Shown piece after piece: positions 39,153-51,698 of a stretch of 64,000 nucleotides of DNA; the stretch's first letter is position 1, and the number at the start of each line of letters is the position of its first letter. This DNA comes from Silene conica. Lineage: Eukaryota > Streptophyta > Magnoliopsida > Caryophyllales > Caryophyllaceae. The stretch covers positions 3,725,001 through 3,789,000 of the forward strand of contig CM055318.2 in the NCBI GenBank assembly GCA_029255685.2. The letters are read 5' to 3'. The notes under the pieces are model-generated. The model was not told the origin of the DNA, searched no databases, and saw only the letters and a list, made by a program, of their open reading frames with translations. Position numbers and translations under genes: made by a program.

Positions 39153-39956
39153 TATATAATGATTCTCGTCTATAAAAATTGTAGTATCAAATAGTCGAAA
39201 TTATATGTAATGTACTTGTCTACGGCTGCTCATGACAAACCTATTTGTTTAGGTACTTCCGTCTATGGCTCGTCTAAATGTCGAATTAGAAGAGGATGAA
39301 GGAAGTTGGCGCTTTCATGATCGGTGTCGCCGTCTCATTTTCCGTAATTATTTTACAGCCATAAAACCTGTTAACAAGTTATTGAAGATTGAAATACATT
39401 TATTTAAGTGGTCTAGTGGTAGCCATACCTAGTTGTTCGGTCTTGGACCGAACATAAGACATATTTTTCGGTCCAGCCGGTCAAAATCCGGTCTTTGAGC
39501 GATATTTGAAAATTCATTTATAAGAAAATGATATTAAAATTTTCATTAAATAAAATAGACTAATAAAAATTATCGACGGGCTATGCAATGGTTCCACGTT
39601 GATCTGGATCGGTTCAGTCCAGTCACGAGATTTTACGCCTGTTGTTGTGCAGTTACGCAACACGAGGCTCGACAGTAAAAAACCGACCCACGGTGTCGTG
39701 ATCTTAACCTTACTATTCTCACCAATCACCATTCACCATTCACCATTCACCATTCACCACTATTCAACAATTGTTACACAAAACACTCATAACTTCATCC
39801 ATCGCCATTGCTGCAAACAACAAGCGTTAAGACACGGTCACCTCTACCGCGTGGACGATTAACATCTTTCACAACTCACGAGTCACAAACCAGAACACCA
39901 CCTCAACTCCTAACAATACACATCTACATGATTATTCTACAACGACTTATTATTAA
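39153..39956. other. Intergenic and 3' flank of the second ankyrin gene
   Basis: No gene. A CACCATT microsatellite (about five units) lies at 39726-39762. A GTGGTCTAGTGGTAG stretch near 39410 resembles a tRNA A-box without a matching B-box. Confidence 0.45.
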
Positions 39957-42900
39957 TTAACTTTCCGACTCCTGGTTAAACATAGCTCGAAGCGTGGTCT
40001 TACCAAAGATAGCTTCTCGAGTCACTAGCTTTATCCCTCGTACCCACAACTTTGCTGCCTCTGCACCTCCATCGCAAGAAAAGTGCACCTCTCTGCTCAT
40101 AGTAGTCACCACATGAAATAACCCCAAATCATTAGCATAACACGTCTTTGGACGGTTCACGAAGAACGTCGGGGTAGGACCCACATCGGACGATTTACAG
40201 ATGACGTTTCTTCTGCTTGTCTTACCCCATCGTAAGACCCCGGTTGCTTCCACCATTCTTAGTTTTTTCCAGTGTGGAGCGCCTTTGCCTTCTTTGGTGT
40301 GTTTCTTGACCCAGGCACCACATAACACAAGCTGCCTAGCTAGCTGATCGAGTATCACACGCTCCGCTTCATTTCCGACACCATTCTTCCTTGCTAGCGA
40401 AAGTGCAGTTTCATGTCTTTCGGTTGTAATGTCGCATTTTGCACCACGAGAGATTAGGAATTGACACATGTTACCGTAGCCTTCCTTGGCAGCTAACATA
40501 AGAGGGGTGTATCCATTGACATCTACGGTATTGACATCGTAGCCCAAAGCGGCTAGCCGGCGGACTGAACCCGAGTCCCCACGTCGTGCTGCACAGTGCA
40601 GGGCATAGGAAGTGGTGGGTGCTTGGGATTTGTTCTCGAGGGCATAATCTAACATTATCTTTTCGAGAACTTCACGGTTACTACATGCTTCCGACAGGGT
40701 GAAGGCAGTTTCTCCCTTCTTGTTGGATAACGATACATTGGCCCCGCCATAGACAAGTAAGCGAAAGGCCTCGACTTGACCACTAGAGGCGGCAGCCATG
40801 GCTGCTGTATACCCGTCATTATCTTGGTCGTCGAGAGCAACATCTGGTTGTTTCGTAAGAATTTTCAATGCCGGCATATCATTCGCTTTAACAACAAACA
40901 TGGCAGAAGAAAATATTTCAGCATTGCTCGATTTCACGACTTTCCCAGCTCTTATGACATCCAAGATCACTTGCTGGAACCCTAAAGTCCACTTTGTCGA
41001 CCCTGCTAGTGAGAGTGCAGATTGACCAGCAGCATTAACCAGACCAAAATCGGCCCCAGCAGAGGCTAGCGCCTTAAGACACTCTTTATGCTTGTATCGA
41101 ATGCATATCATAACTGCAGTCTCTCCTTCACTGGTCATAGAGTTTAAATTACAACCAGCGGTTATGAGACGCCATATGATTTCTACCTCACCAAGCCGTG
41201 CAGCCAAGTGTAGTGGGCGCATCTCGATTTTCTGACCGGTTTTCAGGGGAAATTCTATGTCGGCCCCACAAGTCAAGAGCACACCAAGTGCTTCTGGATT
41301 GTTACAAAGGATTGCATGATAGATAAGGGTCCGGCCTAGGTGAGGTGTGTTTGGAGAGAGGCGCTTGAGGAGCATACGGAGTATAGTACCGGTTTCTTCA
41401 AAGTACTCCACAGCGCACCATGTGATATCGTAAGGTTCAGCTAGACCGGCACCTACCCTGCACTCTTCTCCAGAGGAATCCCATGACCATGCACCCAGTC
41501 TGACTTTGATGTCTGTCCGGACGCCCTCCTGAAACAAATAATTATGGAAAATTTGATGGAAAAAGTGATCATCACTAATATCTTGTGTGGAATGTCCACT
41601 GTCCAGCACTCGTTCATTCCAATGAGACATTTTAGGCCAAAAAGCTTTAAACTTTATTCAGTCACACTACCCCAACTGATGCATGTGACACGTGCGGCCC
41701 AGTCAGACTGACATAGTGTTGGGTCTATGCCTTGAATCTGTTAGTCGCCGCTTCGAAAGACTATGCGGGATCTGGGCCTTATTAGATTAGGTCAAATCTG
41801 TATTGTATTAGGCTAAGAGTACTATATAAACTCTTAACCTCTACCCTAGCAGTCATCATATTCTATATCGTTCTGAATCTGCAATCTGAAAAACTCCTCA
41901 CACTAATAAAACTCTCTCCCTTCTGCCCTGTGGACGTAGCTAACACACCGTTAGTGAACCACGTAAATCTGTGCGTATTGTTCTTTATTGTTTGTTTTTA
42001 TCTTTCTCTGTGCTTCCGTTATAACACATAGCCTAAACGCATATCCCTTTTTTCAGGAAAGGGGAGGGGAATCGACGAGTTACTTTCAAGTCTATAATGA
42101 AACCGGACAGAAAGCTACCTTCAACAGCAGTTCAACAACAGAAGTTTGCCTACTAACAATTGCTGCAACAATTGCATTGCAGTCAACATTCATGTGCAGA
42201 TACGGCTTGGACGACAACAGCAGCACTCGATCCATTGCATTAGCATCTACCCCACACTGCAGTCAATTGAAAGGAAAAAAACGGGACAGAAAATGAGTTG
42301 CAGCGGTACCACCATACTCAAACGTAAAATTGGAAAGGTGACATGGCGCACTAGAGATGCTTGCTTACCTTAATCAAAACATCAATAACATCCAGAAATC
42401 CTCGGCAGCAAGCAGTGACAAGAGCATGGATGGCAACTTGTGGGCTGATCAAGTTAGATCCCATGAGAACCTCAGCATGCCGGGGCCGCCCAACATAGCT
42501 TGCCTCCAATAATGCCTCCTCACATGCCGCTGGGCCCACCCCTGCTTTCAGTAGTACTTCTAGAGCTTCAAGATGGCCACTCCTAACAGCTGCTGTTGTA
42601 GCAAACCCTCGGAAAAGTTTCTGGTTTACATCTGCCTTATAACTCTGCCATGGTTTCACAAGCACACACATCACAAAAACGCATTTGCCATAAAAATGGA
42701 CTCATTTCGATTTTATTACATGAAATTACAGCTGAAGATTTCGGGATTATATATACACAGAATCTATCCAAAACAATCGTCATTTCAATTAACCGATCCC
42801 AAATTATTTCTGCATTAACTATACCCGTCACAAGCTTGTGACGGGATCTAAAAGTGTATTCATATCAAGAAGAGTTATTGATTCAAGATTAAAACTTCCA

Positions 42901-45900
42901 ATTGATAGTTTGTCAGGAATAATCTTCTGAATACAACCTTTCTGACATAACGCATTAACGCGAGTCATCGTTGCATTATTGCTATTGCATATACTATAAT
43001 ATTGTAAAATAAGTCGAGCAAATGCAGCAAACTTAAAATATATAGTAAGAGAGATCGAATCTAGATCAATGACCAAGTACAAAAATAATAATTTCTCCAG
43101 AGATCTAATCTTCCACTAATCCAACATTACATAAAACTCCAACCAACACCCTCTGTTGCTTCCAGTGCTCAGCTAATACTTTAATCATCATACAGAATAA
43201 TATTCCTATCACCTTTTTCACCTAATTCACCAAATTACAGTAATAAAAACTAAGACTTGTTCCATTTCTTGCACAGAACACTACACAGAGTGGTTAAACC
43301 ACACATGTCTTGCTTTCTAAATATCTCAGCAAAAAGGGCATTATCGATACTCTTGAATCTCCGGATCCGTATCAGTCAAGGTATTGGTTGTTGCATCAAG
43401 GTATCGGTTGTTCCATTTCTCAAAATGCGGTCTGGGTACTCCTAAACCATAATTAAACTACGGTTATCAACACGAGTATTTTGTGGACTTTTTTTCATTA
43501 ATGGTAAGCGAGTACAGTTTATCATACCCTCAAGTAGAGCTGGCAAAAGCTGACCCGACCCGATCTGCCCGAAACCCGACCCGATACAACCCGAGAATTG
43601 GGCGACCCGAAACCGAACTGGCCCAACCCGAACCGACCCGCTAACCGATATCAGCATTATTTTGTCCAACCCTAACTCGACCCGAACCGAACCGACCCGG
43701 CCTGTGACCCGATATTTCTCAACCCGATAGTTGACGTTATAATGAACTGGCTTAATAATGGTTTAAATGACACCAAATTGATAATTCTTCTTAATTATTT
43801 TAACTTAAACTTCAATTAATACATCTATCCACTAATTAAACATAAAATTATCATCTAAAACTAAATATATAAGATAAAATATATGTCAATAACCTGACCC
43901 GCTAATGACCCAACCCGAATTGTCACCCGTGATGACCCGACCCGAAGATGACCCGACATGAACCGAACCGACCCGAACCCGTCCTAACCCGACATAACCC
44001 GAACCCGATTCCGACCTGCTTTGACCCGACCCGTAACCGACCCGAGTGACCCGATTGCCACCTCTACCCTCAAGGCCTCAAAAGGAGAAAACCAATCCAC
44101 CATTAAAAGCTCTATAGATCACAAACAGATCAAACATATCCAAAAATATTACAATAATAATAGTAATAATAAAATACCAAATTAACAAAACAAAAGGGGA
44201 AAAGAATACTGTAGGCTAGAAATTCATAAAAAGTTGAAAACTTTATCAATCTTCCAGCAATGTTAGATAAAGAATCCAACTTTTTACACAATTTACACTG
44301 CACTTTACTCAACTACAGTATCAAAAAAAGTTAACACCTTTATTGCTCAAAATAAAATCAATACATAATTCTCATTTACTCCCTCCTATTCCATATTTTC
44401 TTCCCTTTTGTATTTGGCACAAATATTAAGATGAAGAATAAAATAAGTGTAAAAAATTGGGTGTGGTTTGGTGATAGGAGAGAGGGATGAATAATTAGGA
44501 ATTAAATAACAAATTATGGGGCCAAAAGCATTAAAAAGAAATAAAATATAAGTAAAAAGGTTGAGTGGGGTTTGATAATAGGAGAGAGAAATAAATAAAA
44601 TAAGAATAAAAGTTTCCAAAATAGAAAAGGGGAAGAAAACCTGAATAATCCGTTTTAGGAAATAGGGAAGAAAATATGGAATAGGAGGGAGTATCATTTA
44701 TGACGGACAAAATCCGTCACTTTGAAGAGACGTGGGACAAAGAGGCAAGTGTTAGGGCAAATGGCACAAATAGGACTATACATCCAGATGTATATGAGCA
44801 TCGTACATCTAATACAAATGTAACTGAGCTTATATGCAATTTTTTTTGAGCTTTTAATAATTTTTTCTTACACTATAATATTTTAGTGTTAAAACTAAAA
44901 ATTTTTGGTTTTATATGCATTATTTTTCAGTTTCATATAATATTTTGATTTACAATCTTTTTACCAGGAAGCTCAGATTTTTTTCAATAAAACTCGTAAA
45001 ATATATGTATAAGCTCAAATGTTTTGTTATAAAGCTCGAAATTCTCTAATTGGGAAATGGGGATGACAAGTGAGGAGGGTTGTGGGAGGTCTCTCTGAAA
45101 AGACCGTCCCAAGCAAAACGCTTTGTTAGTTAAAAAGTTACACCACATCTACAGAAAATAAATCAACTAGATGCAAACTTACATGTAAGTTGGTGAGGAA
45201 CTGAGGGTTTTAATCAATTATTTGTCGAGATGGAAAGATCGATTCATTAATTAAAAGTCCTACGACCTCTACCGATAATATCAAAATATAAAAACTTAAC
45301 AGCAGAATAATAATATCATAAAAATCGGGCAGTTTTAGGTGTTGTTTGGTAACAACCTATTGAGAGAAATTAGTAGATTCGGTCGACCAATGAATCTACT
45401 ATTTTCATGTGTTTGGTAAACCACATATTCTCATAGCATATTGGTCGGAATCTACTGTTTTTGAATATGCTGCTAATAGCAGCATATTGTATTAGCATAT
45501 TCAATTTATACGTGAAATCGTTTTAATTATTCTATAATCTGCTAATTACCAAACACTCTTTTCTAATCTGCTAATTATTCTAGTCGAACCTGCTATTAAA
45601 ATCTACTAATCGTATTCTGTTATGTTATCTGCTCTTATGAATCTGCTTCTACTATTACAACAAAATCAATTATTTCTGAGACGGGAAACAAATTCATTAA
45701 TATAACGTTATACGATATCCACAGAAAACTATTGAAAATTAAAAAAAAGGGACCTATTTCTAAAACGAAAAAAACAATTATTAACCAAGACGGAAAGATC
45801 AATTCATTAATAAAAAGTCAAAATTATTGAAAAAAAAATACGGACTTTACTACTAGAACAAAAAAACAGTTATTAAGAGAGACGAAAAGAACAATTCATT

Positions 45901-46247
45901 AATAAAAAATTATACGATATGGTATCGAAATTTACCAGCAATTTAGTGAGGAGAGTAAGATTCCCAGAGTGAGCAGCAAGGAACAAAGCAGTAACATCAG
46001 TCTTGAACTCCTCGAACTCGGTGACGACTTGGTGAGTCGACTCCCCCTTCGGAACGAGTTCGGTCTTAAGAGAGCGTAAAACGACGTCGCCGACGTAGTC
46101 AACGTCAACGATCGGGTCAACGAGGAGTTCAACAGCGAGTTTTGTGTCTCCGGCGAATGTCGCATCGATTAATTGTTGTGCCGCTGCGTTCGCTTCGTCG
46201 GAGACTACCGGATATACCTGGTTCACCGCCCGTACGCCGCCGTGCAT
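39957..46247 (-). CDS. Multi-ankyrin-repeat protein (716 aa)
   Basis: Three exons on the minus strand join in phase: 46247-45936 (104 codons), 42635-42369 (89) and 41528-39957 (524 with stop). Ankyrin units run through most of the protein: TALFLAAHSGNLTLLTKLL, TTAAVRSGHLEALEVLLKAG, RPLHLAARLGEVEIIWRLI, ETAVMICIRYKHKECLKALA, GYTAAMAAASSGQVEAFRLL and GYTPLMLAAKEGYGNMCQFL. The C terminus (KRNVICKSSDV-like basic stretch, then VNRPKTCYANDLGLFHVVTT) is conserved-looking without a named domain. Likely a cytosolic protein-protein scaffold. Introns of 3300 and 840 bp contain MITEs and a solo LTR. Start MHGGVRAVNQVY has no in-frame ATG upstream. Confidence 0.9.
41717..42026. mobile_element. Solo LTR in ankyrin-gene intron 2
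   Basis: A 310-bp block starting TGTTGGGTC and ending GTTATAACA is bounded by CATAG on both sides (41712-41716; 42027-42031), a perfect 5-bp duplication. Inside are a TATA-like ACTATATAAACTC and CT-rich downstream sequence as in LTR promoters. No internal region remains, so it is a recombined fossil. Confidence 0.9.
43535..44066. mobile_element. hAT-type MITE rich in GACCCG, in ankyrin-gene intron 1
   Basis: Ends TAGAGCTGGCAAA / TTGCCACCTCTA are inverted. Flanks CCCTCAAG at 43527-43534 and 44067-44074 are identical 8-bp duplications. Interior made of ACCCGACCCG iterations with an AT-rich centre. Confidence 0.93.
44379..44691. mobile_element. Stowaway MITE in ankyrin-gene intron 1
   Basis: CTCCCTCCTATTCCATATTT is exactly inverted at the right end (AAATATGGAATAGGAGGGAG) and flanked by TA (44377-44378, 44692-44693). 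313 bp. Confidence 0.93.
44763..45050. repeat. AT-rich dispersed repeat, copy 2 (inverted)
   Basis: ATAGGACTATACATCCAGAT at 44771 is the reverse of ATCTGGATGTATAGTCCTAT near 56310. Further shared blocks run to about 45050. See copies at 17153 and 56060. Confidence 0.7.
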
Positions 46248-46535
46248 CGGTGCGAAATGACGGTTTTGTCCTTGGTTTTCCTCCGTGTTGTTCAGACACG
46301 CAAAACGACGTGCATTGAGCGGAAATGGAAGGAAACAATAGGCTTGGGTGTTTCACTAGGGAGACGAAACGACGTGCATTGAGCTGAGATGGAAGGAGAC
46401 GGTGTGTTTGAGGTGAAAGGACGATTTTGCCCTTAGTTTAGAAGAATGAAACGACAAGCATAAGGCGGAGATAGAAGGAAACGGTGAGTTTTGAGGTGAA
46501 ATGACGAGATTGTCCTTGTGGTAGGGAATAAGAAT
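46248..46535. repeat. Degenerate tandem repeat in the promoter/5' leader of the second ankyrin gene
   Basis: The block AAACGACGTGCATTGAGC, then GAGATGGAAGGA(A/G)AC, recurs at about 46301, 46365 and, more changed, 46447, with (A)GGTGAAATGACGATTTTGTCC-like blocks between. It begins directly at the ATG. The ACGACGTG core resembles bZIP/ACGT binding sites. Confidence 0.65.
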
Positions 46536-48092
46536 GGGAGGATAGTAGGGGTGTTTTGGTAATTTTGTGGTGGTGTGGTGTTTGTTTGCTGTCGGAAAGT
46601 GAAAGAGTAAAGGGTGGAGAGTGATAAAAATAGTGTAGCCGTTACTTAAGTAATAAAAAGTTGTGATTTGGTGTAGTCATTATATGAGTTTAGGAATTTA
46701 AAAAAGGATGGTGGGTCTAACTGAATCTGATAAATTTAAGACAGGTCAAATATTTTATTTGTTTATATAAGAATCGGTATATTATCTAACCGATTTTTAA
46801 TAGGAATTGAATTTGTTAAATAACGGAAAATTTTTGTTTAAGTCGGGTTTACGTGTCTTAAGTTTAATATCCGAGTTCAGATCTCGTTCTTTTCAACTTA
46901 ATTTTAGTTTATTTTAATTTAGTTCAGCTCTAACTAGTGTTGTTCGGTTAAGCTTCGATCAGTTTTGTTCAGCTCATTTTTTTCACAAAATTAATTATTA
47001 CTTTAGTTTCATGAACTTCATCTCAACTCCATTCAGTTTAGTTCAGTTAAATCCATCGTTATTTAATTCAATTCAGCTTGCTTCAGCCGAAATAACAAGA
47101 CATAAATAGTATAGATCTTGCGCAATGTATGCGCGGTTTATATAGGATTGTTATTTTAGTATGTTTTAGTATAAATCAGCAATTATAATTTCATATATCA
47201 CGCCAAAAAATTGTAATTAGAGGACAAAAATGTGTACTTTAATGATTTTTTTAACTCCAAATAATGATGTCTATTTATAAATTTCTAAAAAAAACATCAT
47301 ATAAACCAATAATAGGAGCTTATAGTTTTATTTTCTACTAGAGTAATTATGCACCCAATCATTAATAATAGCTCCAAAAGAAAATTTTAGCAATATTTAT
47401 AACTTATGAGTTTATATCATATTTATTTTATTTCAATCAATATTTATATTTTAGAGTTATAGCAAAATTATACTTTGATAAAAAGAAATTAGGATACTGG
47501 TTTAATGGTAAAATAATCAATCATATTTGTTTTCTTAATTAAGGAAGCATGGAAAAACATTTTATAATCCTTATTTTCTAAAAAATACTAAAAAGAGATA
47601 ATATATAACCCGTTTTAATACTAAAATAGATATTTTCGTGTTTTTTGTAACGAGCATCCAAGTTTTATTTATTTATTTATTTAATTTTTTTTATAAAGTA
47701 AGAAAACTAGTTTGATCTTCTCAGATATGACCAACTTATCTCATCCTTTTCGAATGTGTAAGGTAAATTAAAGTCACCCGACGTTTAAGAGTTGGGATAT
47801 AAATATCCAACAGAAGTCATGAAGTCAGTAATTCTGTTAATTTCACGAAAACAATGTTTAATTATCATTTTATCGATGGATGACGATGCATCCAAGTTGA
47901 TCATGTGCATTTGAATAAGGGTGGATTTTGATATGAAATTATCTAGTTGGAATAGGATATTACATTTCTTAAAGTGTACTTTATCTCATCATATTATTCA
48001 TATATCATGTTCCTACTCTGCCCTACTATTGTAAGCACTGTCCTCCCTCCTAGAGACGTGATCCATACGCTTTTTTACTTGGTCTTCATTGT
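46536..48092. other. Intergenic, no gene seen
   Basis: AT-rich. At 46925-47105 lies a diverged relative of the TTCAATTCAG repeat at 17508. A GCGCAATGTATGCGC hairpin-like motif lies near 47130. No coding region. Confidence 0.45.
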
Positions 48093-48419
48093 TATTTTTT
48101 TTTTTTTGACAGCTGTAAAATGAAAAACCTAACCATCCTAGTATAGCCTCGCACTTTGAGCAAGATTGTGTGCAATCTTGTTTTGTTTGCGAGGAATAAA
48201 ACGAAAAGCTAGACAATGAAAAAGGGAGCATAGACTAGTAATGTTGATAATAAGATCTTTCATCAGAGATTGGTGCTTTTGACTTCCGGAGATCTGCGTG
48301 AGAAAAAGTAGACAATCCGTTGCAATTTGAAGGTGATAAATCTTATTTTTAATTGCCCAGAGAAGAATATCCCGAATAACGTAAACTTCCGCTTGCCCTG
48401 GTGATTCTGCTAAGAAATT
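48093..48419 (-). pseudogene. LINE 3' end: RNase H-like fragment plus poly-A
   Basis: On the minus strand about 97 open codons (48419 down to about 48129) read an RNase H-like domain: GQAEVYVIRDILLWAIKN, then IATDCLLFLTQI, and RKQNKIAHNLAQSA, ending in a stop. These carry the Glu, Asp and His pattern of the RNase H domain of plant L1-type LINEs. A poly-A tract (poly-T on the plus strand, 48095-48108) follows, as at LINE 3' ends. The rest of the LINE is absent, the usual 5' truncation. Confidence 0.75.
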
Positions 48420-48642
48420 GAAAGCGTATTGGAAAATAGTATTGCCAATTGTTATTTGTGAATGCTTATCATCACATTTTCACACACTCTATCATCAAGG
48501 TTTAGATTTTGAGATTATGGTAGGACAGGGGGTGAACTCAATTATTAATTCATAAATCTTCTTAAAGATTGTGATATTTATCGTAAATTTAAAACAGTTA
48601 AAAATTATATTATTACTTATTTGTATGTATAAGATTTTAAGC

Positions 48643-49171
48643 AGGGCCGTCTTTGACGTTTCTGTGGCCTGTGCAAAATTTTAAAGTAGGCCCCTGATAA
48701 TTTTTAGATTTTAGAATTGTGTGAAGTTTGTATTTTTTTTATCTTTTATATGCCTTATTTTTATGTTATTTCTATTATAATAATATGGAAATGATATATT
48801 ATTTTGTATTTCTATTATAATAATATGGAAATGATATATTATTTTGTATATATAGTGGTTAAGATCATAAGATGGAATCATACATCTTGTGTATAAACCC
48901 AAGTTCAAATCTCATTCACCTCATTATTTAATTTTGTATAAACTCAAGTTCAAATCCCACTCACCTCATTATTTGTTGTAAGGAGTCAAACTCGGAACCT
49001 ACTCTTCTCAGTTTAGCATGTCTACCAACTTGTCAGAGAACAATCAATACTATCAAACCACATTACATACTATATATATATACACATAATGTAGAATTTT
49101 CAGATATTGGCCCCCTCGAAATCGAGGCCCCGTTTGGTCGCACGGGTTCTTCACCCTTCCAGCCGGCCCTA
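48643..49171. mobile_element. hAT-like element with GGGCCG ends
   Basis: CAGGGCCGTCTTTGACG at the left and CAGCCGGCCCTA at the right. Flanks ATTTTAAG (48635-48642) and ATGTTAAG (49172-49179) match at 7 of 8. Inside is a perfect 40-bp tandem duplication (ATTTCTATTATAATAATATG..., 48767-48846). No transposase. Confidence 0.75.
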
Positions 49172-49443
49172 ATGTTAAGATAAATTATTCCATTTGTATT
49201 ATATATTTGTATTAGTAGTATAATAGTGGACCCGTATCAAACTTAAGATGTTTTAAATGATAATTTGTGTAATCTTATCGTACTATTTTGAGTTTGCAAT
49301 GATTTTGGTTAAGTTGGATCAGGTCGGGTCATGTAATTTCGGATTCTATTATTTTTCTAGTATGTCATTGGCAAGTCAATTATGGTTAGTTTACAACAAT
49401 TTGTGTTATTCAATTAACATTCTATCGGGTTGTCTTGTATCGA

Positions 49444-49693
49444 ACAAGGGCATATCTAGGAGACTAGGACTCATTGGGTGGGGTGCGGAAAATTAACAAA
49501 ATTACGAAAATTGCGAAATTATGTTTACCTAAGAAAAATTTGGTTCTGGTAAAAAAAAAAACATTGAACAAAAATTGTTTAACAGAAGTACCTAACCCTT
49601 GACCTTAGACAAGAAAAACCTACGCCAAACCACTAGACAAGTATTTTTTAACAAAGGGGGTGCGGCCGTGCCTACCCCCGCTCTAAACACGCC
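49444..49693. mobile_element. MITE-like element with GGGGTGCGG interior
   Basis: AAGGGCATATCTAGG at the left and an imperfect inverse CTCTAAACACGCCT at the right, with GGTGGGGTGCGG and GGGGGTGCGGCCGTGC blocks near the ends. Family uncertain. Confidence 0.5.
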
Positions 49694-50071
49694 TATGATA
49701 TCGAATCAAGTTCGGATTCTCTTAAGCGTGTTAACAAGACAAAAAGCATTAAATGCTATGTATGAGTGACCTAAAAAAAAATAGAGTTGAGATGTTTTAA
49801 TCACTCCGACACTCGGTTATCTCACTACCAAGCATGAGACAAATCATATATAAGTAGAAACCTTTTCTATTATTGCACATAGTCTAACTACTATAAATCT
49901 TAATGTTTAACGCATACTTAACATGAGAACAACTATGAAATACGTAAACTACTATAAACAAAACAAATTACCATTCCTAGGAACTCGTCGACCCACCCTT
50001 TGCTCTTAACTAATCTTAAATACGGAGTATTATTTATTTTTCACCTTATTAAACAATTTTTAAGACATTAA

Positions 50072-50407
50072 GAGTAATAACAATAGTAGAATTTTATATA
50101 AAGTTCTTTACATGCCACATCAAAATACACAAATTCCAATTTTTAAGAACTTTTGTTCACAATAGAAGAACTTTATATAAAGTTCTTAGATTAAAAAAAA
50201 TTATAAATTAAATAATGTTAAATGAGTTTTCACATTTTACAAAGTTATATTAATTGGTTGTTCATTTTCCAATAGTTAAGAACTTGGCTCTTATTTTAGA
50301 ACTTGGTTCTTAAAAATAAGAACAAACTTTTAAATGCAATAGAAGAACTATAAAAATAAAGTTCTTGGTAACAACCTCAATGCTAAGAACTACTATTGCT
50401 ATTGCTC
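50072..50407. mobile_element. Tourist-like MITE (TAA target duplication)
   Basis: GAGTAATAACAATAGTAG inverts to CTACTATTGCTATTGCTC. TAA flanks at 50069-50071 and 50408-50410. Interior has repeated AGTTCTTA / TAAGAACT inversions. 336 bp. Confidence 0.9.
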
Positions 50408-50519
50408 TAAGTGATTAAAGACATCCTCGTCACAAAAGCGTAAAGGTTAACACATATGTAGCAAATGGAGAAGTGGGTCTAGGGGCTATGACAAGGGACG
50501 AGGAACGAAGGGCGGTGAC

Positions 50520-51100
50520 CAGGGGCGAACCCAGGATTAAATTTTTGTGGTAGTAACAGAAAAGTTAAAATGTAAAATGCTGGTAAGGGGATTTCAACCC
50601 GAGGCACTAGGTTGGAAAACAAAGCCCTTACCATTGTACCATAAAATATTTACTGTATATTTAATGAGATATTAGTAATTTATCTACTATTTAACAATAT
50701 TTGGGGTAGCAAAAATCCGTTTTCTAAGTCAATTTTTAAAGTTTGGGGTAGCGTCCGCCACCTCTTGCTACTACCTGGGTTCGCCCCAGTCACGTTAAAA
50801 ATCACTACACATAGCGGGATTCAGAATTCGAACCCTTGACCATTAGATGGGAATTTAACGATTTTACCATTGAGCCACGAGATATTTACTTTGTAATTAA
50901 TAGGATAACATTTAATTATCTATTATTCTTCAATATTTGGGGTAACAAAAAGACTACTATCCTCCGTTTTTATATAATGTACCCATTTGTTGAATATATG
51001 AGTGTAATATTTTAATAAAATGGGTACATTATATAAAAATGGAGGAAGTATCTTTTAAACCAAGCTTTTAAGTTTGGGGTATAAGGTGGGTTCGCCCCTG
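50520..51100. mobile_element. Two adjacent hAT-type MITEs, one with a nested Stowaway
   Basis: The first (50520-50787) has CAGGGGCGAACCCAGG / CTGGGTTCGCCCC ends and interior ATATTTGGGGTAGCAAA as in 13016-13274. The second (50788-51100) keeps the interior and the right end GGGTTCGCCCCTG but lacks a clear left end. A 90-bp Stowaway-like hairpin (TCCTCCGTTTTTATATAATG and its inverse, 50960-51046) lies inside it. Confidence 0.8.
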
Positions 51101-51102
51101 GT

Positions 51103-51434
51103 TGAGACAAGACTTTGTTAAGTCTTAAGACAAGACTCTCTCAATTTTATCAGTAATCTACTCGAATCTTGAGGAAGTCTGTAGTCGAGTCTTAAAAATT
51201 CAAAACTCTCCTGAAGACTTTGGTGAGTCTTGACCCCACTAGAAGTAATTTAATAAGTATGTAAAAAGAAAAAGTAAAATGAAAAAATAGAGTTTTAGGT
51301 GAGTCTAACGATTAATGTATAAAGTTTTTGGGTGAGTTTGAGGTGGATCTGAACAATAAATAAATAATAAAAATTAGAAAAAAGCAAATATGGCAAAGTT
51401 TTAAGAGTTTGGGAACCTTACTGATAATGTTACC
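51103..51434. mobile_element. Tourist-like MITE, reverse copy of 14148-14471
   Basis: Shares GTGAGTCTTGACCCCACTA and AAAGTAAAATG with the reverse of 14148-14471 and ends GATAATGTTACC. The left end is diverged. It abuts the decayed neprosin copy. Confidence 0.7.
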
Positions 51435-51698
51435 TACGGACCACCATAAAAGAAGTGTGCCATACTCCATAAACATTATGGTCCGTTTGATAAGGCTTCA
51501 AGATAGTAGTACCCAACTGCAGGATGCTTACCCCTACATTGAATGGATTTTGTAAGGCCTGCTCGATTGTAGCCCAATGGTGGTAAGACTCCACTTCTCA
51601 TTGGTGTCTGTCCAGGTGAAACCTGAGATCGGAAACCAGCCACCCCACTCCACTCTATTGTACTTGCTCCCTCTTTTAGCCCGAGAAACAAACTTGAC
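51435..51698 (-). pseudogene. Decayed neprosin last-exon copy
   Basis: Minus-strand sequence aligns by eye with the last exon of the neprosin gene at 55619-55984. It has EGASTIEWSG for the intact copy's AGASTIEWGG, then a PTPM-like segment and ACTTCTTTTATGGTGG near the end. The matching reading switches frames and holds stops, so it is a pseudogene. It ends exactly where the ~305-bp tandem array begins. Confidence 0.8.

Noticed and set aside
39405-39470. tRNA-like A-box (GTGGTCTAGTGGTAG)
   Set aside because: No B-box (GGTTCRANNCC) at the right distance and no cloverleaf arms; at best a fragment of a tRNA-derived repeat.
48013-48231. 72-codon minus-strand frame over the LINE fragment
   Set aside because: A different frame carries the RNase H-like motifs; this one is a shadow.
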